NCBI GenBank assembly: GCA_900769385.1
Contig: CAAGGO010000127.1
Coordinates: 1-6,054, forward strand
Direction of reading: 5' to 3'
DNA: 6,054 nt
Source of the DNA: Rikenellaceae bacterium
Lineage (GTDB): Bacteria > Bacteroidota > Bacteroidia > Bacteroidales > UBA932
Under the pieces are notes generated by a model, which worked only from the letters and a program-made list of their open reading frames with translations, ran no database searches and was not told the DNA's origin. Of the stretch, positions 1 through 5,842 are shown piece by piece (the stretch's first letter is position 1; the number at the start of each line of letters is the position of its first letter). A program made the position numbers and the translations under genes.

Positions 1-28
1 AAAGGTAAAATTATCTTTCCTTACAAAC

Positions 29-62
29 AAAAAAAACGGGCAAAAGTTCACCTTTCACCCGT
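29..62 (-). terminator. Rho-independent terminator of the lptD-ridA unit
   Basis: Read on the minus strand, this is an 11-bp stem whose arms are ACGGGTGAAAG and CTTTTGCCCGT, at plus-strand 52-62 and 36-46. Nine pairs are Watson-Crick and two are G-U wobbles. The loop is the five bases GTGAA. An uninterrupted run of T follows at once (plus-strand A at 29-35). It lies 46 bases past the ridA stop codon and fits termination of leftward transcription. The plus-strand reading has its T-rich stretch (70-79) some bases after the stem, so it would be at best a weak terminator for transcripts arriving from the left. Confidence 0.88.
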
Positions 63-89
63 AAGAATTTTCTTTTTTTATAATCCCGA

Positions 90-104
90 CAGTAAATTTT
101 ACTG
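90..104. repeat. Short perfect inverted repeat downstream of ridA
   Basis: CAGTAAA and TTTACTG are exact 7-base inverted arms around a single central base, starting 5 bases beyond the ridA stop codon. As RNA it could form only a small A/U-rich hairpin, because the central pairs must open to make a loop. It might be a minor 3'-end structure ahead of the main terminator or a protein-binding palindrome. It may also be chance in A/T-rich DNA. Confidence 0.35.
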
Positions 105-108
105 CAGT

Positions 109-489
109 TTATTTCACAGCAACAACATCAATCTCCACCAATGCACCTTTAGGAAGGGCTGCAACCTGATAAGCAACGCGTGCAGGATATGGCTCCTTGA
201 AGTACATTGCATAAACCTCGTTAAGCTTGGCAAAGTTTGCAAGGTCTGAAAGGAGTACTGTAGTTTTCACAACATCAGCAAAAGAGTATCCACCCTCCTC
301 AAGAACATACTGAAGGTTCTTGAAAACCTGGTGAAGCTGCTCCTCAATGCCGCCAGGTACAAACTCGCCTGTAGCAGCGTCAATAGGAAGCTGGCCTGAT
401 ACATAAATGGTATTGCCGGCAATTACAGCCTGGCTATAAGTGCCCACTGCTTTAGGAGCTTTAGGGCTTGCAACAATTGTTTTTTCCAT
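109..489 (-). CDS. ridA: RidA family reactive enamine/imine deaminase
   Basis: This 126-residue protein spans the full length of the RidA (YjgF/YER057c/UK114) family. Family members are cytosolic homotrimers that hydrolyse the reactive 2-aminoacrylate and related enamines/imines released by PLP enzymes such as threonine/serine dehydratase, giving the 2-keto acid and ammonia. Visible family marks are the N-terminal KAVGTYSQA segment with Tyr18, VSGQLP with Ser31, an Asn at 90 in FAKLNEVY, and the signature [20 protein letters not shown]. That signature contains Arg104, which binds the substrate carboxylate, and Glu119, which acts in water activation, so an active RidA subfamily enzyme is expected. 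The position matching E. coli Cys107 is Ala106, but that cysteine is not essential across the family. The start at 489 gives the usual N-terminus. The gene lies 24 bases after lptD on the same strand with no obvious promoter or terminator between them, so co-transcription is likely. RidA has no direct role in lipopolysaccharide assembly; the pairing looks positional. Confidence 0.95.
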   Translation of the reverse strand: MEKTIVASPKAPKAVGTYSQAVIAGNTIYVSGQLPIDAATGEFVPGGIEEQLHQVFKNLQYVLEEGGYSFADVVKTTVLLSDLANFAKLNEVYAMYFKEPYPARVAYQVAALPKGALVEIDVVAVK

Positions 490-513
490 AGTCTTATATG
501 TTTTTTGATGAGT

Positions 514-3351
514 TTATCTGCTGCCGTTGTCCCAGTAACTTGCATTTTTCTTGAACTGAAGCAAATCTGCAAGGGCAGAAGCCTTGGCATTTATCCTGAA
601 ACTCCAGCTCTCCCACTGTCCGTTAGGAACCCAGGAAACTGAAATTGCAAAACAGTGCAGGTCGTATGTTGCACTCAACTGGGTTGTTGTAAGTTTCATT
701 TTCATCATGTCAATACCTGTGTTCAGGTTCACGTTAAGGGCGCTTGTAAGTCTCAACTGAGCAGCAATACCTACAGTCATCATATGGTTGTTCTTTACGT
801 GCAGCTGCTCGTTTGCATACTGGTAACTGCGGCTGTAGCTGTAGTTGTAGTTGAGGTTCAGAGACCACGGTACATTAGGGTTCATATAATATACCCATCC
901 TCCAGGTATATATTCTCCGGTCATAGGGTTGTAATATACCCTCTGGTATGATTCGCTGCCTGAACTGCTTGAAGACCGGCCGCTGTTGTGGTCATAGCCT
1001 CCGCCCCTTATATTCGGGTCCTTGTAATCTGCACCAAGCTTGCTTTTACCCTCTCCGGAGAAGGAGTACGAGAAAGATGCGCTGGCATTGGTAAGGCGGG
1101 CAATCCTGAATCCACCCTCCTTTACAATATTGAAAGTGTTTATCTTCTGTCCCCTATAATTTACAGCATAAGGATCCAGTGTGGCATTCATATTCAGTCC
1201 AAGCTTTCCAAAAATTGTGGTGTTCAGATTTACGGAAATGTTGGACAAATTCAATGAATCTGCAAGGAAGTTGTATGAACCGCCCAAAGCAAGCTGGTCT
1301 ATAAGTTTTACCTTTTTGGTACCAGTGCCGGTTGTATCATTCTTGTCCCTTATTTTTGCTTCAAGGTTGTTTCCAATGGAGAAGCTCAATGCTGCAGACT
1401 GGCCTCTGCCTGGAGGTGAGTTGATCTGTCCCTCAAACCTGTTGTAGTTTACAACGTGCTGTATGCCGTTTGCATCCACATAGTTCATACTGGTATATCC
1501 GTTGGCTGCAGTTCCCATTTCCGGCTGTGCACTGATTGAAAGTGATGGGGTAACCATGTGTCTGATGGCCTCAACCCTTTTCCCTTTTCCAAACATGAAC
1601 TTACCGTAAAGACGGGTGTTCAATGAGAGTCCGGCCGAGAAGTTCTGCGAAACTCCAAAAGTACTGAAAGGATCCGAATACACGGTTTCAACCTGCTGGG
1701 TTTCCTGATTGAATATCTTCTCGCAGTCTGTAAAATACCAGTTCATTCCGTAACTTACAGAAGGGGATCCCTGAATATATTTTGCCAAAGTGAAAGATGG
1801 AAGTGAAATGCTGAAATTGTGTCTCATTCCATTCTTCATCTTCTTGAAGAAATCCGGTTGTGTAACCTCGCTTGCCTTGAAGTTTATCTTGTTGTCAAAT
1901 GTAGTGCTGTAGTTGAAAGCAAACGACTCATAGAATTTCTCCTTTCCAACCCTCTCCTTGCGTTTGAAAGGGTAAATTCTGTTTACTGTAAAAGTAAGGT
2001 TAGGAAGGGTTACTGAGTAGGAGCTGTCCCTTGTGTTCTGGCTGTGCAATGCATTTATTGAGAGGCTGAACGGAGTCCCTGCCCAAACTTTACCGAATGA
2101 AATGGATGATGATATCTGGTTCTGCAATGCAGTCTGGATATCCGTCTGGTTATTGTATTTGTTGTACGAAGGGCTGGAGAAGTTTACTGAGGCCCTGAAT
2201 GTGCTTCCGGGTCTTGCCTTCTGGTCCATTGAATGGCTCCATTGGAACGAGAAGTTCCTGGTCTGGAAGAAATCAGGCTGCCCTTTTTCTCCGCTCTGGT
2301 CATTCTGGTATGCAATGCTGAGGTTTCCGGTGTATTTGTACCTTTTGTTGTATCTGGAGTTCAACTGGCCTGCCCAGGAACCCATAGAGTATATGTCACC
2401 TGTAGCGGCAATGTCAAAATGGTCTCCAAACACAAAATAGTATCCAAGTCCTCTCATATAGAAACCTCTGGTAGCCTCCTCACCGTAGGTTGGCATAAGA
2501 AGTCCGCTTGACCTGCTTCCTCCGAACTGTGGTACAAAACCGAACGGCAGGGCAAATGGGGTAGGGACATCCTCCAATACAACGTATGAAGGGCCAAACA
2601 CGGTTTTCTTTCCTCCGTTTTCACCGGCAATCACCTTTGCCGTTGTCATCTGAAGATAGAAATGGGGGTGCTCGTGGTCACAGGTGGTATATTTGCCTTT
2701 TGCAATGTTGATTGAATTGTCAGGCATTTTCTTTATATACTGTCCGTGCAGGTATCCCTCAGCCTCCTGGGTAATCATATTCTTGATTTTGGCCTTTTCA
2801 GTAGTGAAATTGTAGTATACACTCTCCATTTCATACTGCTGCTCACCCTGTTTCATCACAGGTTTTCCAACTATCTCTCCATTTTCATCGGGAAGACCTT
2901 TGGCAAAGACAGTTTTGGAGTCTATATCAAATGCCATATATGCGGAGGTGAGCTCAAGGTCTCCGTATGCAACCTTAACATCTCCGTAGTAGTATATCAT
3001 TTTTCTTCCGTCAACGTTGAAATCCTTTACAATGGAGTCCTTTCCTCCCGAAAAGATGGGCTGCTGGATGGCACTATTGTTCTTTGCGGTATCCTGGGCA
3101 ACTGTATCCTGAGCCCCGGCAAGGGAATCTGCAGGGGCAAGAAGGGTATCCTGCAGCACTTTCAATGAGTCTGCAGCCTGCAGCTCACCTCCAACTCTCT
3201 GCAACCCTGAAAGGTTCTCTATCTTTGTTTTAATGGTATCAAGATATGCACGGGCCGGCCTGCTGTGAATATTGCCGTATCCTGGCAATGACATAAATAC
3301 CATTGCAGCAAGAATAAGGGCAAGTCTTATATGTTTGTAAGATAGGTGCAT
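514..3351 (-). CDS. lptD: LptD-type lipopolysaccharide assembly outer-membrane protein
   Basis: This 945-residue protein matches LptD (OstA/Imp), the outer-membrane barrel that with lipoprotein LptE receives lipopolysaccharide from the LptA bridge and inserts it into the outer leaflet. Residues 1-26 form a signal peptide (basic start, hydrophobic 9-22). Residues 50-105 are a low-complexity spacer with DSL/QDT repeats. Residues 115-245 resemble the OstA/LptA jellyroll (IYYYGDVKVAYGDLELTSAY; GKYTTCDHEHPHFYLQ). Residues 250-945 are the barrel, rich in alternating aromatic/polar strands, with conserved PFGFVPQ (269-275) and RHMVTPSLS (597-605), ending in SFRI/LLQFKK-type strands. It has three cysteines: 224, 543 and 900. 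E. coli LptD is shorter (784 residues); the extra length fits Bacteroidota homologues. I chose ATG at 3351 because it gives an intact signal peptide; the open frame continues upstream to 3630, but those codons overlap the amidase gene. ridA follows 24 bases downstream. A serine run at 793-797 marks a flexible loop. Assignment is by motif and architecture; LptE is not in the window. Confidence 0.9.
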   Translation of the reverse strand: MHLSYKHIRLALILAAMVFMSLPGYGNIHSRPARAYLDTIKTKIENLSGLQRVGGELQAADSLKVLQDTLLAPADSLAGAQDTVAQDTAKNNSAIQQPIFSGGKDSIVKDFNVDGRKMIYYYGDVKVAYGDLELTSAYMAFDIDSKTVFAKGLPDENGEIVGKPVMKQGEQQYEMESVYYNFTTEKAKIKNMITQEAEGYLHGQYIKKMPDNSINIAKGKYTTCDHEHPHFYLQMTTAKVIAGENGGKKTVFGPSYVVLEDVPTPFALPFGFVPQFGGSRSSGLLMPTYGEEATRGFYMRGLGYYFVFGDHFDIAATGDIYSMGSWAGQLNSRYNKRYKYTGNLSIAYQNDQSGEKGQPDFFQTRNFSFQWSHSMDQKARPGSTFRASVNFSSPSYNKYNNQTDIQTALQNQISSSISFGKVWAGTPFSLSINALHSQNTRDSSYSVTLPNLTFTVNRIYPFKRKERVGKEKFYESFAFNYSTTFDNKINFKASEVTQPDFFKKMKNGMRHNFSISLPSFTLAKYIQGSPSVSYGMNWYFTDCEKIFNQETQQVETVYSDPFSTFGVSQNFSAGLSLNTRLYGKFMFGKGKRVEAIRHMVTPSLSISAQPEMGTAANGYTSMNYVDANGIQHVVNYNRFEGQINSPPGRGQSAALSFSIGNNLEAKIRDKNDTTGTGTKKVKLIDQLALGGSYNFLADSLNLSNISVNLNTTIFGKLGLNMNATLDPYAVNYRGQKINTFNIVKEGGFRIARLTNASASFSYSFSGEGKSKLGADYKDPNIRGGGYDHNSGRSSSSSGSESYQRVYYNPMTGEYIPGGWVYYMNPNVPWSLNLNYNYSYSRSYQYANEQLHVKNNHMMTVGIAAQLRLTSALNVNLNTGIDMMKMKLTTTQLSATYDLHCFAISVSWVPNGQWESWSFRINAKASALADLLQFKKNASYWDNGSR

Positions 3352-3376
3352 AGCAGTAAGCCAAGTAATCTTTTTA

Positions 3377-3404
3377 TTGGTTTTGATTATTTTTTGTACT
3401 TTTG
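3377..3404 (+). promoter_or_regulatory. Bacteroidota-type promoter for the amidase-MCE unit
   Basis: TACTTTTG at 3397-3404 is a perfect match to the Bacteroidota -7 consensus TAnnTTTG. A TTG at 3377-3379 precedes it by 17 bases and can serve as the -33 element. Transcription would begin near 3410, giving a leader of about 30 bases before the ATG at 3440. The leader is A/T-rich with no clear Shine-Dalgarno sequence, which is usual in this phylum. The last bases of the element belong to a palindrome, TTTTGCAAAA at 3400-3409. Confidence 0.65.
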
Positions 3405-3411
3405 CAAAACG

Positions 3412-3419
3412 CAAAAATA
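3412..3419 (-). promoter_or_regulatory. Putative -7 element for leftward lptD-ridA transcription
   Basis: On the minus strand this reads TATTTTTG, a perfect TAnnTTTG match. The lptD start codon lies about 60 bases downstream. No TTTG/TTG sits at the usual -33 spacing: the nearest minus-strand TTG triplets are 12 bases (plus 3432-3434) and 28 bases (plus 3448-3450) upstream. The call therefore rests on the -7 element alone. It is the only full match on the minus strand between 3352 and 3439. Confidence 0.45.
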
Positions 3420-3439
3420 ACACTTTTTTTGCAACTAAT

Positions 3440-4690
3440 ATGCCATTCAAACTCAAACTGTTCAATATTATTCTTATGGGATTGCTGTATCTCATTTCTC
3501 CGGGGCATCTTGCGGCCCAGGATATGGGGGCGGTATCCCGCATAAGAACGGTGGTTATTGATCCCGGGCACGGTGGAAAAGACCCCGGCGCAATAAGCAG
3601 GAACGGCAAATACAAGGAAAAGAACATCACCCTTTCAGTTGCCCTTAAGCTTGGAGAGCTGATAAACAGCAGCTATCCCGGCATAAAGGTGGTATATACC
3701 CGCTCAACAGACAAATATGTAGAGCTGGCGCAGAGGGCGGAGATAGCCAACAGGAACAAGGCAGACCTGTTCATATCAATACACGTGAACTCGGCAAAAG
3801 CCACACAGGCCCGTGGTACAGAGACCTTTGTAATGGGAGCCCACAAGAGCCAGGACAACTTTGAGGTGTGTAAGCTGGAGAACTCGGTAATTGTGATAGA
3901 GGATGATTATGAGAGGAAATATGAGGGTTTCAACCCCGGTTCCCCTGAATCATACATAATATTCTCCCTTTTGCAGAATGTGCATCAGGAGCAGAGTATA
4001 AAATATGCTGCTAAGGTGCAGAGCCAGTTTGCCAAAGGGCCAATAACCGTAAACAGGGGTGTGAAGCAGGGAGGTCTGCTGGTTCTGTGGAGGACCACAA
4101 TGCCTGCAGTGCTTACGGAGCTGGGATTCATCTCAAATGCCAAGGATTGTGCGGTGCTTGTTACCAAGAACGGTCAGGAGCAGTTTGCAAGGAAACTCTT
4201 CAATGCATTTGTCTCATACAAGAAGGAATTTGAGAGCGTGAAGGAGGAGAAGCATCTTCCCGACAGCAAAAAGCCTGCTCCGCAGGGGAAACCGGCCAAT
4301 GTGAAGCCTGCTCCGCAGAAATCCCAGGGCGGCAATAATGTTGCTCCTGGAAATTCGGGTGCGGGGAAGGCTCCTCAGGGAGGCGGCAAGAGTGAACTGT
4401 CGGGAGGAAAAGGGGTAAAGAATGATTCTCCGCAAGTGGGGAAGGGGAGTACAGGGGAACTTTATTATGCAGTGCAGATATTGTCTGTGAACAAAAAACT
4501 GGATGCGAATGCATACGACCTGAAGGGGCGCAAGGATGCCAAATATATTCAGGTGGGGAATGCATATAAATATTATGTGGGGAAATATGGATCGTGGAAG
4601 GAGGCGGCGGCAAGTCTGGAAGCGGTTAGGAAAACTTTCCCGGGGGCATTTGTAATACGTATCAGAGGAAATGAAATTGTTGTAAAGTAA
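3440..4690 (+). CDS. Secreted N-acetylmuramoyl-L-alanine amidase with C-terminal SPOR-like domain
   Basis: This 416-residue Amidase_3 family zinc enzyme cleaves the lactyl-amide bond between N-acetylmuramic acid and the stem peptide, separating daughter-cell walls in the periplasm. Residues 1-26 are a signal peptide (KLK basic start, hydrophobic 8-20, likely cleavage after LAA). The catalytic domain spans about 36-262. Zinc ligands are His44 in DPGHGG, Glu60 in KYKEKN and His115 in SIHVN; the catalytic glutamate is Glu227 in LTELGF. Residues 135-190 are inserted before the final strands and contain a helix-rich ENSVIVIEDDYERKYEG segment. This matches the AmiB/AmiC autoinhibitory insertion that EnvC/NlpD-type activators displace. 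Residues 272-338 are a Lys/Pro/Gly/Gln-rich linker. Residues 340-415 (YYAVQILSV...VGKYGSWKEAAASLEAVRKTFPGAFVI) fit a SPOR fold, which binds glycan stripped of peptides at division sites. ATG 3440 is preferred over an in-frame TTG at 3377, which overlaps the promoter and would bury the signal peptide. The MCE gene follows 7 bases later. Orthology to AmiC is inferred, so no symbol is given. Confidence 0.93.
   Translation: MPFKLKLFNIILMGLLYLISPGHLAAQDMGAVSRIRTVVIDPGHGGKDPGAISRNGKYKEKNITLSVALKLGELINSSYPGIKVVYTRSTDKYVELAQRAEIANRNKADLFISIHVNSAKATQARGTETFVMGAHKSQDNFEVCKLENSVIVIEDDYERKYEGFNPGSPESYIIFSLLQNVHQEQSIKYAAKVQSQFAKGPITVNRGVKQGGLLVLWRTTMPAVLTELGFISNAKDCAVLVTKNGQEQFARKLFNAFVSYKKEFESVKEEKHLPDSKKPAPQGKPANVKPAPQKSQGGNNVAPGNSGAGKAPQGGGKSELSGGKGVKNDSPQVGKGSTGELYYAVQILSVNKKLDANAYDLKGRKDAKYIQVGNAYKYYVGKYGSWKEAAASLEAVRKTFPGAFVIRIRGNEIVVK
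4271..4318 (+). repeat. 15-bp direct repeat in the amidase linker
   Basis: AAGCCTGCTCCGCAG occurs exactly at 4271-4285 and again at 4304-4318, a 33-base (11-codon) period. It encodes the repeated peptide KPAPQ in the disordered linker between the catalytic and SPOR-like domains. The in-frame period is what slipped-strand gain or loss of an 11-residue linker unit would leave behind. Confidence 0.75.
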
Positions 4691-4697
4691 AAATAAA

Positions 4698-5618
4698 ATG
4701 GAAAAATTCAGATTGAGCAGAGTGCAGGCTATTGGATTGTTTGTGCTTCTAACTTTGATTGCAACTTTTGCAGTGGTAAACTTCCTTAGAGGGGAGGACA
4801 TTTTCAAGAGGAGCACAACCTATTATGCAAATTTTGAAAAGGTGGACGGCCTTGTTGTTACAGGCCCGGTCAATCTTAAAGGTCTTAAGGTGGGTATGGT
4901 TGAGGCCATTGAGTACAATATGGAGAAAGACATCTTTGAGGTTGAGTTCAAAGTGAAGAGCGATTTTAAAATTCCGGAAAACTCTGTTGCTGAGATATAC
5001 AGTGCAGACCTTTTGGGTTCCATGGCCTTGAGAATTGTTTTGGGGGACTCAAAAACGTATGCACAGGAAGGTGATGTTCTTGCAGGCGGTTTTGCACCTG
5101 ACATGATTTCAATGATTACAAGTGAGATTATGCCCCTTAAGGAGCAGGCGGAGGTTCTTCTTGCCAACCTGAACAAAACACTTGAGAGTGTGAATATGGT
5201 CCTTGATTCAACTGCAAGGGAAGATTTGCAGGGCTCTTTGGCCAATCTCAACACAACTTTGCGCAATGCAGCGGGCGTAAGTGCCGCATTGAACAAGGTG
5301 GCTCCGGAGTTTGGGCAGATAGTTGCAAATCTGGAGGTCCTTTCAAAAGGTTTGGGTGAAAGTGCAGGGGATATCCAGGGCTCTTTGGAGAATGTGAACA
5401 AGATTACTTCGCAGCTTTCGCAGGCGGAGATTGACAAGGCAATTTTGAGCCTTAAGGAACTGTGTGAAAAACTGCAGGATCCTAACGGTTCTGTAGGCAA
5501 AATGCTTGCTACAGATTCATTGCACAACTCTGTAAATGACCTTGTAAGGGATATTGATGAGCTTGTACAAAGGATAACTGAAAACCCTAAAAAGTACATT
5601 AGGGTAAGCGTTTTCTAA
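4698..5618 (+). CDS. MCE/MlaD-family phospholipid transport protein
   Basis: This 306-residue protein is anchored by one N-terminal transmembrane helix (about 11-30) after a short basic cytoplasmic tail, leaving the rest in the periplasm. Residues 39-117 form an MCE domain, seen in VTGPVNLKGLKVGMVEAIEY, VKSDFKIPENSVAEI and YSADLLGSMALRIVLG. Residues 140-295 are predicted largely helical, with repeated amphipathic units (LLANLNKTLESVN, QGSLANLNTTL, QGSLENVNKIT), then a short tail YIRVSVF. MCE proteins form hexameric rings that bind lipid and work with an MlaE-type permease and MlaF-type ATPase to move phospholipid between inner and outer membranes. Neither partner is in the window. The domain order (one helix, one MCE, long helical tail) fits MlaD-like proteins, but E. 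coli MlaD is only about 183 residues with no such long helical tail, so strict orthology is not claimed. The gene begins 7 bases after the amidase stop codon and should share its transcript. A 13-base sequence, CAGGGCTCTTTGG, recurs at 5229 and 5376, encoding QGSL both times. Confidence 0.9.
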   Translation: MEKFRLSRVQAIGLFVLLTLIATFAVVNFLRGEDIFKRSTTYYANFEKVDGLVVTGPVNLKGLKVGMVEAIEYNMEKDIFEVEFKVKSDFKIPENSVAEIYSADLLGSMALRIVLGDSKTYAQEGDVLAGGFAPDMISMITSEIMPLKEQAEVLLANLNKTLESVNMVLDSTAREDLQGSLANLNTTLRNAAGVSAALNKVAPEFGQIVANLEVLSKGLGESAGDIQGSLENVNKITSQLSQAEIDKAILSLKELCEKLQDPNGSVGKMLATDSLHNSVNDLVRDIDELVQRITENPKKYIRVSVF

Positions 5619-5646
5619 GGTATTGAAAACTGTTTTGCGTATATAC

Positions 5647-5667
5647 TAGATTATTAGATAGTTAGAT
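5647..5667. repeat. Three TAGAT motifs at 8-base spacing
   Basis: TAGAT occurs at 5647-5651, 5655-5659 and 5663-5667, exactly 8 bases apart, with variable three-base spacers (TAT, AGT). The array directly abuts the stem of the terminator after the MCE gene. The copies are too closely spaced for one binding site per helical turn and may be chance in A/T-rich sequence. Confidence 0.45.
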
Positions 5668-5699
5668 AATAACTGCCTGAATTTCAGGCAGTTATTTTT
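5668..5699 (+). terminator. Rho-independent terminator of the amidase-MCE unit
   Basis: AATAACTGCCTGA (5668-5680) and TCAGGCAGTTATT (5684-5696) form a perfect 13-bp stem closed by the three-base loop ATT. The last T pairs run into five consecutive T (5695-5699). It lies 49 bases after the MCE stop codon and separates that unit from dnaA. The minus-strand reading lacks a good T run, so it is mainly unidirectional. No leftward gene reads into it. Confidence 0.93.
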
Positions 5700-5789
5700 A
5701 TTAAAAATTTTAAGGCTGATTTATAGCAACTTATGCGGTTTTTGAAAAATGCAATAGTTTTTGGATTTTTTTATAATAAATTTTTCCCC

Positions 5790-5797
5790 CACTTTTG
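5790..5797 (+). promoter_or_regulatory. Probable -7 element of the dnaA promoter
   Basis: CACTTTTG matches the Bacteroidota -7 consensus TAnnTTTG at all fixed positions except the first (C for T). It is followed by CACCACAA, where transcription would start, leaving a leader of about 40 bases to the dnaA ATG. A GTTTTTG at 5757-5763 lies 26 bases upstream, farther than the usual -33 spacing, so the upstream element is unresolved. A second weaker candidate is TAAATTTT at 5777-5784. Confidence 0.4.
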
Positions 5798-5842
5798 CAC
5801 CACAATCAAAAAACGCAACCCAAACAAACTGTAATAAAACTG

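Noticed and set aside
1..28. Possible end of a gene at the left edge
   Set aside because: Only 28 bases lie before the terminator. They are A/T-rich and too short to support any call.
655..3168. Several plus-strand open frames of 65-140 codons inside lptD
   Set aside because: All lie opposite a single continuous reading frame with LptD architecture, overlap each other, and lack recognisable motifs or plausible starts.
3377..3439. TTG start for the amidase 21 codons upstream of the ATG
   Set aside because: It falls within the -33/-7 promoter region and would put charged residues before the signal peptide. The ATG at 3440 gives a normal secreted N-terminus.
3352..3630. Upstream in-frame extension of lptD by 93 codons
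   Set aside because: It would overlap the amidase coding sequence, cross both promoter elements and place the signal peptide internally. The ATG at 3351 starts directly at a clean signal peptide.
4200..4816. Two overlapping minus-strand open frames (200 and 137 codons) opposite the amidase 3' end
   Set aside because: They lie antisense to the linker and SPOR-like region of a well-supported gene, overlap each other in different frames, and show no domain or signal. The low-complexity linker on the other strand explains the absence of stops.
4823..5599. Long minus-strand open frame of 258 codons covering most of the MCE gene
   Set aside because: It is antisense to a gene with clear MCE motifs. 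Its translation is rich in Ser, Leu and Arg with no recognisable domain, as expected for the complement of a coding frame, and no promoter or terminator serves it.
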